Position numbers and translations under genes: made by a program. DNA of 64,000 bases. It comes from Apoda limacodes (Eukaryota > Arthropoda > Insecta > Lepidoptera > Limacodidae). Below are positions 12,201-23,600 of the stretch, piece by piece; within the stretch, counting starts at the first letter, position 1, and each line of letters starts with the position of its first letter. A model generated the notes under the pieces. The model was not told the DNA's origin and made no database searches. It saw only the letters and a program-made list of their open reading frames with translations. The stretch lies in the NCBI GenBank assembly GCA_946406115.1, contig OX291542.1:3186959-3250958 (forward strand), written 5' to 3'.

Positions 12201-15200
12201 TACTCACTTGAACACGTGGTCGGTGGCGTGCGCTCTCGAGAACTTGAGATGTGCCTGGTACGTCGCCATGTGAGAGAACACTTTGTTGCACTCTCTACAC
12301 TCGTATCTGCTTTTATTCTCGTGCCTCTGGATGTGGTACTTGAGTTGTATCACTCTAACCATCTTGTGACAGATCGGACACTCTTCCCGCGGCAGAGGGC
12401 CTTCGTGTAGCCTGAAGTAAATCAATTGAGATGCTATAATTATTTAAAGAAATACTTAAACATAACTTAAGAATTAAAAAGTCTACTATACTTTTTTAGA
12501 AGCTATCAAAATAAAGAATAAGAAAATGAACAATTTAGATTTGATAAAATGTTAAAAACGAGCTACAACGAACCTTTACCTGAGATGTGTTGCCAGCGTG
12601 GTCCGGTTCACAAAACGTTTTTTACAGTGGTCACACTGTAGACCTTCTCTATGAAATCTAGCCACGTGGTTTTTACGAGCTCGTGAATTTCTGTGAAAAA
12701 ATATATCTAAGGAAATTACAAGATTTTAAAGTATAAGAATTGGCAAAAAATTATAATTACAATGTTTTAACTAATTTTAACCTAGGATTTGTAATAAATA
12801 ACTAGTTAAACGAGTTCGGCACAGAGTTTCATTATGTTTTCAACGTTCCGTATCCAGGCTGCCAACGGCCTACTATCATAAAATAAAATCTTTACAATTT
12901 TGTCAGAAAAAAAATGGTTTCGCAGAACACCTGTATATAGCATAAACCATATAGATTTTCCTTTATTCACCTTTAACAAAAAAATCGGGCTTGCCTTATT
13001 CCGTAATCCTAGGCACGCCACTGGCTTTATCTTACACAATTTTTACGTAGATGATACAATAAAGTATTATACTTTCATTTTAGTGCAAAACACAATTCAA
13101 AATAGACCATAAAAAAATTACCCGAACACTTTTCAAACTAAATCGTTTGTACTTACTTGAAAAACATATCACACTCTAAACACTGGTACCCTTCTATAGT
13201 GGTTTTGGACAGCAGCTTGCGAAGGTCACCCGGTTTGGGCGGCGATTTGATGTCAGCTGTATTTAAGGATTTCTTGTTCCGACCCTAAAACAAGAAAGAT
13301 ATTTAATGAATGATTTGATTATACTATAATATCCATCACGACACTTATCCCCGAATATTATAAACGTATATTATATCATAGTAGCCTCCATGTTTCACTT
13401 AAAATTTAATAATATTGGTTGCCCCTACCAAGGATCGAACCCGGACCATAGCAGCTCAATATTCTACTACTCTCTACTGCGCCACTCGGTTCTTGATGGG
13501 ATTCACTTATTTAATGGGGAACAGTCTGGAAAATTTGTATTTGCGACGGACAAGAAAGTGAACCCATAATGGTTCCTTCTATGTACCGTACCACCAGTCG
13601 GTAGTCGCCCATCTAATGGCTGACCACGCGCCATAGTGCATCACGTAGGTCTAGTGCGGATTGTGGACTACAAATATGTCTTTCTAACGATGTTTTCTTT
13701 TTCCGATACCTTACAAATAGAAAACTTATAATGTCATATTTACCTTACGTGTGGGCCCCACATCTCCGATTTTGATCACGTTTGTAGGCTGTTGCTTGCT
13801 GAGATGCGCTTTGACGTGCAGATTAATCAACCGAACGCTGCTCTCTACGAAACCGCACAGTTTGCACGTGTGTCTCGTATAGTGCGTGTCTTGGTGGGTT
13901 TGCAGCTTGGACTCTTGGATGTAGACATAACATACTTTGCAGGCAACTGTCCCTGGTTTCTGTGTTAAGTTATAACATGTTTATTGTTTCATAGCACAAA
14001 CAATAAAAAAAACTGTAAAATAAACAGGCTTACTGATTAAACATTGGGGTACGTGTTTTGTTTGCATTTCCGCAATGCCCATAGCATTTTTTTTACTGAA
14101 TTTTTTTTGGTACTTAATTTCAAAGGGAAAAAAAACAACGTAGCTAAATGATATGTTTTCTTCAGAGTCTTATTTTTTAATTTTTAATTTGAATTTTATT
14201 TTATTTGTTTATTTTTAGTTTGCTAATGGCTATGGATTACCCATTAAATGCGTCAAACAGATGGACGCGACAGTGAAACATTTTAGAAGAGTTTGTTAAG
14301 AGGCAGTACTTCATGACAGAAAACTTGAATCAAGGATGACGCAATATGTAACTGCGTGCGAGAGTAGTGCAGCTTTATGTCAACACACTGAGATTTTCAT
14401 TTAAATACATGAAATAAATTAATGGTTTATTACACATTATTGTAATCAAAAAATGCATTTTTTTAGGGTTGAGAGCACTATCATAGCTATGCTTAGAACT
14501 TTGAAGAAATGGGGTCAGTTTAGGATTTCTTTTTATCGAACGAAAGTTCATTGTTCGTGTTTTTACGTATCCGTGTTTTTACGTATCCCAAAGAACACAT
14601 TCATTAAATTTTAGTCGGATCTGCTCAGCGGATCCGATGAAACATTTGCCAAAAAAATTAAATTTAGGTAGTATAGCCGCTAAGTCAAACATGCTATCAC
14701 AACGATTGACCACATTACAGACACAACTTAAACTTTATTTCATTTATACAGTTGGCCATTGAAGAAGTCTAGCCTATGAGTCAGATACAGCTTTATGTGA
14801 CTCATAGGCTAAGCCAGGTGCTGTGCAGCCAGTCACTGGTTTTGTCGTGGCACCATGATAATTGATTTATCACAGGCGATGCCCGACTGTGTGAATAACA
14901 TGAGTGTTTAGGCTGCTTTACCGCTCTGTGGACAGAATTAAAGTGATCCTCGACTTGTTGCTGCGTGTAGAACCCTATGATGCACAGCTCACATTTGTAT
15001 ATTGCGCTCGCATATTGCACCTTCTGTTTGGCATCCTCCCTGGAACAATATCATAATCGATTACTAATGTAATGTACTCTAATTCAACGCTTACTCGGAA
15101 TCAGGTTTGGAATCGGAAATAATCGGCACAGCGCTAGTAATCTCCTTGGTGTTGCTAGCGTCCATATGGTACGGTAACTGTTTAACATCAGGGGCCGTAA

Positions 15201-18200
15201 GCATGTTTGCCACCTCGGTGTTTGAATAAAAAATCAAACAAGCACAATAACGTAACTGAAAGTTAAACAAGCCATAAAAGCCATTTGAATTTCAATCATC
15301 ATAATAATAAGCTTATTAACCAAATAAAAAAAAAAACGATTTTAAACCCAATTTTAATTCGGTAAGCGACAGGTGAGTAATACCTCTGATGCTGCAAACG
15401 TCTATAGGCTATGGTGACCACAAACAATTAGAGTTCATATTGCTCGCCGAACCGATAGCTGATGGACAAGGAACATTCTCGGTTGGCAACTACAAATTGA
15501 ATGCATAAGACGGCCTCATACGATGACGATAAAGATTTTACTCACCTAAACGACATCATGTCCGCTTCAGACATATACTCCGTGATGTACGACTTGACAA
15601 ACGGTTTCTCCTCTTCGTCTAGCTTCGTTGGCTTCCTTTCGCACATTATCACCGCTTCTATTTGTTGAGTGGGTATAGAACTGTAACAAATAAAAATTAT
15701 ATTTCAATATGGCGATATTTTATAAGTAAATAAATAAATAAATTAATTACTAAGAAATAACTAAGAAAACTGTTATCACTTCTACTTTTTTGACTTCCAC
15801 CAGCCTAAGGTTTTGTCAACCGATCGTCAATATTATCGAAGAATGATACACTGTTGTTTTGTTATTTCCTTAGGCAGTAAAGAAATCGTACTTTCGCTAG
15901 AAAAAATAATTGAAAGTTCATAGAATCTTACTTTCAACTCTTTGAATACATACCCTGAAGCTAACTCAGTTAGTTCCCCCTTTATATTTTGTGAGTAGTC
16001 ATCGCATCCAACAAGGTCATTGGTTGAGACCACAATGTGAGACATAACAGCTGTCACCTGTCCATCCAGATCGATTTCTGGAACTGGTGAGAAGGAATCA
16101 TAAATTAAAAAAAAAAAAACCAACCTAAATCCAACCACTGAATGCTAGAATGCCATTTAGCTATTTAGAATTTGGATTTGCTTTAAGGTGAAACCAATTC
16201 TGATTTTTTTCATTCAAACTGGGTTACACTAAATATCTTTAGCAATATACATTTCACTAAGAACCTTAAAATCATTATTATCACTATTTACTTAAGTCAC
16301 AAAAACCATTAGATAACCAACCAAGCCAATAAATCATTAGATAACCACAGTTTTTACTAAATTCATTATGGGTATATAATCAAGTAAACTTATTGTCAAT
16401 CAACTCACTACATTAGTGTAATGAAGCTTGTGTGAAAAAATATTTAGATTCACCTTTAGTAGGAATGAATCTAATCAAGTCGGCCTGGTAAGGGGAAAGT
16501 GCATGAACAGCACTATCACAAGTATTTTATCTGTTTACAAAACATCGATCTACAAAATGCGTGTAACCGTGAAAAAGTGCCAAAATAAAAACAATGAAAG
16601 AAAATGGTGGAAAAAATAAAATAATCAGTTAAAGAAAATAAGAATAATAATAATAGAATAATAATAAGGTTCATACCTTCCAAAATATGACTGTCCATAT
16701 TCAAACTAATATTATTTTGAACAGCCTGAGCTACATCATACTCCTCATCCTTGACATCATCTCCTGGAGTGATGGTTATGTAGTGGGTGGGCCACTCAGA
16801 TGTATCTTGGGTTGTATAGTTGAAGTATATCTTGTCATAATCGCTTTTGGACACCACATCAAGGGTGGAGAGAGATTGTGACATGTATGTGTGGTCTAAC
16901 GTCTAGAAAGGATATCAAATATAAATTACAATTCGATAACAAAGCTGTCATGTAAGATGTACAACATCAGCACATTTATGACAGAATCTGAAAAAAATAT
17001 TTAGTTAATTTGTGAATATTTTAACTGCATACTTTTTTAATTAAGACAAAATTTGTAAAAACCGGGCAGGGTATTAGGAGGGATTAACTTTATGGGATTT
17101 AATATGAATATGTGCAGCTTCATTAAGACTTTTAATTTAGCTCATCTCTCACTTTGTTTTTGAGCTGCTGCTTCAATATATATATTATTATTATAGATCT
17201 TTTCTATGGTTCTTACAACAATATGTTTTATTTTGTTTCCGATATTTCGGCACAGTTTCATGCACCATGGTCACGGTTGGACTGTGGATATGTTAAGTGT
17301 AGATATATCGATTTGCCCTCGATCTTGTGCATTTTTGGAGTTCATCATCCTCAAAAAGTCTATTGTGCTAAGACCTGCTTAAATTTAATAATATTGATGC
17401 ACACCTAATAAAATAAAAGTATTAGTTTAAGAGATTATAGATGGATATACCTTATTAATAATATTGCCTCTAAAAATTAAAGTGGCAAACAAGCATGACT
17501 GGTAAACTACCTGCTTATAATCATGAAACTGGAAATGATAACCAGCAATATACCTACTATCTTGAACCTATCTTAAACCAAATTTTTGTGACATCCTTTA
17601 CGTATGTGAGTCTCATAGCATTCTCTGTGAGCACTTTTCAAAATTCCAACAGGATGAAAAAGCGACATGGATTAAAATATTTAAAGTGCGGAAATGCAAA
17701 AGTCAAGAACTTTTTTAATATAAATAATAAAAACAATTTGAAATGAGTTCAAGTGAAAAATCAAGAAAGAATTAAATGTGATGCTCAGTGGGCAATAAAT
17801 AATTAACTGCCATCCAAGTCGAAAGAAAGATGATAACATGAAGACATAAGGGGCCATCCATTTGATATGTCACGCGCTTAGGGAGGAGAGGGGTCTAAGG
17901 TTACGGAAAATTAAATGGATGGACCCTAATATATAGGTAACTTATATTATTAATAACGAAATTATTCAGACTGTTTTAATTTTCTTGCTTTATTTCAGTA
18001 AATTAGTATACACTCCTTGGCCAGAATAGCATAGCTGGATGCATATTTCAAAAACCTTTGAAGTAATGGACCAATGCTGTTTTTGTATGAAGATATCCAG
18101 GTTAATCAACTTACTTCCTGGGACTGGCTCATAGCCAGGACCCTTAAATGCTCCTGTGCACTATGAACCTGCTGCTTGAACCTGGTGAACCGCCTCATCA

Positions 18201-20017
18201 TAGCAAGACACTCCCAGCACACCATCTGCTGCACATCAGATAGAGTATCTCCGAACTAAAAAAAATCATTATTATTTTAGGCATTTAAACTGGTTACATT
18301 CTGTAATGAAATGGTACTTAAGAAATCTAAATTGTATGCATTTCTAGATCGAAAGTTATGCCAAACTAAGCTAAAATCCGCAATAATAGACAGTTAGCTA
18401 TGCGAAGGATGTGGGTATGGAAAAGCTCACTGACTTAAATTTAGAGCCAGAGATAGATCTACTGAACCCAGGGAAGTCATACATACAGATGTATGTGGCC
18501 CATTTCTTATATCCCATTACAGACACTTCATTTTATTTAAAGATGATTATTCAGGATATCGCCAAGTTCATAAGTAGAAATACCTGAAGTAAACTCTGCT
18601 CAGTTTCCTTATAGAGAAGCCGTTGGAGCTCTTTGTTTATATAGTAGGAACAAGACCGGACTTGGCCTATGCAATTGGATTAGTGTATAGGAAACTAAAG
18701 AACCCTACAAGAGCTGATTGGATAAAAGTTATATGCATCCTGAGCTACTTAAAAGGTACTTCATGTTACAACATCATATATAAAGCAGACCAGAATACAT
18801 CAAACAGACTTGAAGGTTTTAGTGACACTAATCATGGTGATGATGAGACCACAGGCTGCTCTACTTCAGGTGTAATTTGCAGATATGCAGGAGGAGCTAT
18901 CTCTTGGCTGAGCCAGAGACAAGCATCTGTAGCTGTTTCCACAACTAAATTGGAAATTGTTGCAGCCAATGAGGCTACTAGAGAACTAATATGGCTGACA
19001 TCTGTATTTGACAGCCTTACTGAATTGGATGAAGTACCAGGACTCAAAGTCGATAATGAGACTGCTATTAGACAAGCAAAGAATCCTGAATTTCATAGAA
19101 GGACAAAACATATACGGATTCAACACTTCTTTGTTAGAGAACAAATATTAGAAGCCAACTTAGAAGTGATGAAGGTAGCATTAGCAAATCAAGTAGCAGA
19201 TGTTATGACAAAAGCTGTAGGCAAACCAGGTCTTCAAAATGCCTGTAAGGAACTTGGTCTCCTAGCAGATAATGGAAACTAACTTGATGAGGGGAATATT
19301 AGTATTATGGCATCAAACAGTTTTAATATATTGTTATATGTCTATGGTTGCTAAGGGACATTGTGATTTTTGTCATGTGAAAACAAATACAGATTATATA
19401 AAATCTTTGGCTATCTTCATGTATTTTCATTGTTACTGGTTTTCAACTAAATCCACAAAGTCAGGCACTGCTGCTTTAGCTCCGCTCACACTAAGTTCTG
19501 TTATCAATGTCGTATTTCTAGGGTAACTCCTCAATTAAGTTTTTGTATTTTATGTTAATGGTCTTCTCAGTCTCTACAACTATCTGTGCTAAATTTCAGC
19601 ATAATAGGGTGCTCCATAGCAACGTTAAGCACTAACATATTCTCACAAATAAAACATTAGTTTAAATATATCTTCAAAACTACATATTTACACTCTTCAC
19701 CAGGGGCTGCTTGTGTGACCCAACCCAGGCTGACTATTACAGAAAAGAAGAAAATATTTTAAGTTCGGTTTTGCGCCTTTAACAGCTCCCGACCTTTAGG
19801 TTGATTTTTAAATTAGAGCAGCCTCAATTATCTCGTAAAAAAGAATATTAAACTTTTTAAATATTTAAAAACTTACCCTTTCTCCCGCGAAATCATACAT
19901 AAGAAGTCGAAAAACTTGATAAACTTGCGTTAACCCATTTATAGAAATTAAATTACGATCACTGCTCAAGCAGGTACTACACATAGCTCTATACCCTGTA
20001 TCAACATCTTGCTCCAT
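9269..20017 (-). CDS. ZAD C2H2 zinc-finger protein (ZNF-A), 13 exons, 649 aa
   Basis: Probable nuclear DNA-binding transcription factor. Exons in transcript order: 19877-20017, 18115-18255, 16677-16902, 15954-16083, 15546-15680, 14922-15039, 13744-13959, 13157-13284, 12580-12690, 12208-12411, 11375-11486, 9717-9824, 9269-9448. Together they give 1,950 nt without a stop, and every junction keeps frame with GT/AG sites. Exons 1-2 encode a ZAD, with CSTC (residues 13-16) and CWEC supplying the four zinc ligands; this domain normally dimerises. Exons 3-5 encode an acidic linker. Exons 6-13 encode 11 C2H2 fingers (CELC, CKVC, CKLC, CLEC, CDHC, CPIC, CREC, CPMC, CPMC, CQQC, CDLC), mostly without the TGEKP linker. 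It is divergent from ZNF-B and paralogous to it finger by finger. Introns hold a copia remnant, LINE fragments, SINEs and an unusual exon-derived tandem array. Gene-level confidence is high; each splice site is a prediction. Confidence 0.9.
10113..10562 (-). mobile_element. Degenerate non-LTR reverse transcriptase C-terminal fragment
   Basis: A 149-residue open frame in ZNF-A intron 11. LILYFSFVRSLLEF and the basic KKFRKKF stretch resemble the post-RT region of LINE ORF2 proteins, where L-x-SLVRP-x-LEY is usual. No RT catalytic core is present, so it is a 5'-truncated fossil. Confidence 0.6.
11240..11345 (+). repeat. SINE tail in ZNF-A intron 11
   Basis: Contains CAGCGTAGTGGACTATTGCC, then GAAGAGGCTTCTGCCC and a GGGACATATAAT...GGCTGAGG end, the 3' module common in lepidopteran SINEs. 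Related copies are at 37170-37250, 38135-38170 and 39560-39645. Confidence 0.65.
11566..12300 (-). repeat. Tandem array built from a zinc-finger half-exon plus its splice donor (six units)
   Basis: Units begin near 11566, 11699, 11820, 11941, 12041 and 12171, about 100-133 bp each, with the two nearest the exon exactly 130 bp apart. On the minus strand each unit carries the second half of the finger-7 coding sequence, from about the second zinc cysteine through the two histidines (motifs ATYQAHL and SRAHATD), then the donor and about 40 nt of intron (TTCTAGAATTAGTGTG). The unit at 12171-12300 overlaps the real 3' end of exon 10 and its donor. The unit at 12041 still has an AAGTGAGTA donor; other units have lost or altered it. 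None of the extra copies keeps both zinc cysteines. Confidence 0.85.
13415..13500 (-). repeat. tRNA-derived SINE head in ZNF-A intron 7
   Basis: On the minus strand an A-box-like GAGTGGCGCAGTAGAGAG is followed by a B-box-like GGGTTCGATCC. The surrounding bases do not form a convincing full tRNA. The body may extend to about 13640. Confidence 0.55.
15130..15235 (+). repeat. LINE 3' tail in ZNF-A intron 5
   Basis: Degraded copy of the tail at 1587-1769: TGTTGCTAGCGTCCATA, then CATCAGG, GTTTGCCACCTCGGTG and an A-rich end. Confidence 0.7.
18420..19285 (+). mobile_element. Ty1/copia retrotransposon remnant in ZNF-A intron 1
   Basis: An open frame of 219 residues (18623-19282) carries copia pol C-terminal motifs: GTRPDLAYAI at the end of RT, then an RNase H region with AGGAISWLSQRQ, VAVSTTKLE and the KHIRIQHFFVRE end motif. 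Upstream, 18420-18570 retains a GAG-pre-integrase C-x2-C-x-GK-x-H relic and an integrase HTDVCGPF relic. The integrase core and most of RT are missing between them. It is antisense to ZNF-A. LTR boundaries were not resolved. Confidence 0.85.
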
Positions 20018-20606
20018 TTTAATTTGGCTTAGTAATAATTAATTAATTTCGAGATGACTTTGATGGCTTCAAAATAAAATCTAAACAAAAAGTTATACTC
20101 CCATGTAAAATAGACAAAAATTGACATGTATTATTCAATGCACCTAGGACACCACAAAATGGCTGCTTTACCAGGTGTTGCCAGATTTCTAGTTTCGAAC
20201 TGATTTTTGGAAATCATGAAATCATAGAAGAAATATAAAAAAAATACATTAAAGGTTTGAAAACCAAAGAAAACTAAGGGTGAAGAAAAAAAAGGATAAT
20301 GACGAAACTTAGACTTATCCACTTTATTTGATTTCACTAGCAACAATTGGCAAAATATAAAAGAGATTGATAAAGAGACTTATGACTAAATATCTTTGCC
20401 TTATAAAGACCTTTCTAAAAACAAAAACCAATATGGCGGAGAATTGTTTTTGTTTGAGTTGTTTGAAATGTTATTGTTGGAGAAATGTATTTATTTGAGT
20501 AGAATCACTTTCTCTGTGAATGTTATGTAATAGAACAATATGTTTTATGTCACACAAAAATCTGTGCTCGATACTGAAAACGTTTAACTTGAAAAATTGC
20601 TATATA
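20018..20606. promoter_or_regulatory. Shared 589-bp intergenic region between divergent ZNF-A and ZNF-B
   Basis: The two ZAD genes are transcribed away from each other, so this stretch must hold both 5' UTRs and both core promoters. No TATA box was obvious for either. An in-frame upstream ATG at 20520 could extend ZNF-B by 29 residues. Confidence 0.55.
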
Positions 20607-23600
20607 ATGGACGGCAAAGAAGAAATCGTATATAAATTGCTTTGTATGGCTTGTTTGTGTGTCGGCAGATCTTTGAAAAAAATAACAGATCTAAAAATAA
20701 AACAGTATTATCTAGAAGCATTGAACGGCATTCCCGTAAGTAAAATACTGGTCAGAATAACTACCCCAATAGAGCAATTTATTACAGGGCAACATGCAAC
20801 ATAGGAATAGTAGAACCTTATTTGTCAGAACTTACTTTACCTTTCCCACTCCAAATTGGAGTTGGGGTGTACAAAAAGATTTTGTAAGGCCAGGTCAGGA
20901 GTACTTGGAACTGTAGGAAATGTATGAAAGCATTGATGCATATAGATGAGGCAAGAGAGGTACGCTAGGTACGTAGCAAGTGGCAGTCTTTGGTATCCGC
21001 CTACCCCTCTAGGAAACAGGCGTGATGTTACGTATGTATATATTTATGTATGACTAAATTGGCCAGAGTTTGGACAAAATCCTAGAATATATTTAAGTGT
21101 GCAACTACACGACAAGAACAGCCTTACAAAGAATCCATATGAAATAATACATGTGTTTGTTCAAATGTGGTGGAGTGGTCATGGAACAACAATGTATCAG
21201 ATAAAATTGTACTGCGGTCATCACAATAAATTCACAGGATAAGGGAAATCGGGGTGTAAAGAGGGAACTGCAGATTGTGCTTGCTTTAGCTAACTTTCAC
21301 TATACATATTAATTAAGGACTCGCTGTAGGAAACCCCAACACAATGATTGAATTTAGTATGGGCATAGCATGCAATTACGGATATAATAGGTATTAATAT
21401 TAATATAATATTTAATAAGGTAAAAACCAAAACTAAGCTATGGCCCAAGTGGACCACTACCCATGATATAGACACATTATTTATTATCTTTTCTAATTTA
21501 TTATTAGATTTTTTAAGAAAACTGTCCTCAATGTTTCCATTTTATCTCCAAAAACCTTTGCAATGTAATATATTTTTTTTCTTTCACCTTAAAACTCTTC
21601 TCATACAAAGTTTTTTTTTATGGACTAGTCGAAAGGGGAGGAGTGTCTTGAACATCCATGTGCATGACCTTGTCTTCTTCCTCATCATTAGCTCTTCTTC
21701 TGGATACAAACTCATCATTTTTTCCTCTCTGCTGTCATAATGTTACTTTTTCATCCCCTGCCATCAATGCTTTTCTTTACCTTTACATCTTTCTGTTCTC
21801 TGAAAATGAATTAAGAACCACTGTACCCTAATTCAAAATGATCCACTGTACCCCACTGATAGAAATCTTATTTAAAAAATTCCCAGTATATTTTTATTTG
21901 CTAAATAAACAAATTAGAGTGATAAATTCCTTTTACATTAATTATAGATCATTACTTATTATAAAAATTGCAAAATCCTAGCATACGGAACAGCAAAATG
22001 GTTTTCAAAAACATGTAAAATAATAATGTTCGCTTACTTGTTGGATGGAAAATATTTTGGATGTGGGAGTAGTGTAAGAATGTCAATGTTGCTGATGTAC
22101 AGGCCTTGTGTGTACCATACATTCAGCTATGTATATCAATCCACTGACCGAAAATTCACTGTAACCCCATTCTACCCAGTAAAACAGAAGTTTTTTTTCT
22201 AGTATACCCCAAGAACACTAAACCACTTCTATCCACTCTCACAAATTTTGGTTTCACAAGTTTTATTGTTGCAGATAAGTAATGTTTTGGAGACAGGTCC
22301 TATTGTCTGCTGGGAGTGTAACGCTATGTTAAAGAAAGTAGTTGCATTCAGGGAGCAAGTAAAAGATTCCTATAGGATATTACAAACTTATGCTCATGTG
22401 GTTTGTACATAATCAATCATTTTATAGTGTTATTAATCAAAATGTGATAGACAAATAAATTAAATAAAATGTGATACTTTACAGAATCTCCATGAATGTC
22501 TAGCAACAGATGTTATTCGTCCTCCAAGGCTGACAATACAAGTAACAGAGCCCATCAGCATTACTGCAGAGGTCTGCAGTGAGCACAATACCAGAGGAGA
22601 ACAGGTCTATGTGAAAGAGGAATTAAAAATTGACTGGGATGATGATGATAGGGGTGATTGCCTATATATTCATTTTTTCAATCTAAAAAAAATTGCATCA
22701 TAACATTTATCTTAGTGTCAGAGATATTATAAACATTAACTGATAAGGCAAATAGCTAACAATGCTCATAATATCCTTTCACTGGTTTTATTCCATCCTT
22801 ATAATGTTAGAGGGTGCGGTTGTAGTTTATCAGGCACAAACTACACAGAGAATCCTTTAAAATATGTGACTTTTTGTTGCAAATTAAACTTTCGACCTGA
22901 ACTTGGCATTGCAATGCACTACCAATTTAGTTGTCAAATGATAAATTTATTATTAGTTTGAGTAGAGGCTGCATACCAGAAGGCGAAGTGTAGGACTCCC
23001 TTCAGCCCAACAGGCTGAAGTCCTTTAAAGGGTGGTCAGTGGTGGCTGAATTGGGGAGGCAGAGGACTGGGAGAAATGGCGCTCCATAGAGAAGGCCTAT
23101 GTCCAGTGGACTAAATAAGTCTGATATAATAATAATACCTCTGTGGTTTTTTATAGCTAAAATTATATACTTACTATGTTATTTCCAACTATTCTAGATT
23201 ACCAAGATGCTTTTGTAGCAGATTTTAAAACAGAAGATCGCACTTCACACCATTTTGTCCCAGCAGAAAAGGAGATAGATGCAGAGATAGAAGCTTACAT
23301 TGGCAACATTAAGAAGGGCAAAAAAAGAAGAAAAAAATTAGATGTCAAAGCCAAAAAAGCCAAGAGGGTTGTAAACAATTTGAAAAATGACAAAAAGGTA
23401 TAAATACCTTAAGCGTTACATTTTTTAATTTTAACCATAGTCAACCTGTTATTTCCAGTCTCAAAATACTATACAGGGTATAAAAGTGTTAAAAATACTT
23501 AAATAGGATTTTCAGGAAAAATATAATAAATATGATAAAGTAAAATAACAAATTTTTATGTGCATCAACTATTAATTCAAATATTACATAATATGTGATT

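Noticed and set aside
12003..12410. 135-codon plus-strand frame across the exon 10 repeat array
   Set aside because: It is the antisense shadow of the zinc-finger repeat units; periodic sequence keeps the frame open.
13440..13500. Possible functional tRNA gene on the minus strand
   Set aside because: It has A- and B-box-like blocks, but I could not pair acceptor and anticodon stems; a SINE head is more likely.
15833..16138. 101-codon minus-strand frame around ZNF-A exon 4
   Set aside because: Both ends extend into introns; only 15954-16083 has splice sites and keeps phase.
16516..16884. 122-codon minus-strand frame running past ZNF-A exon 3
   Set aside because: Only 16677-16902 is exon; the remainder after the GTATGA donor is intronic read-through.
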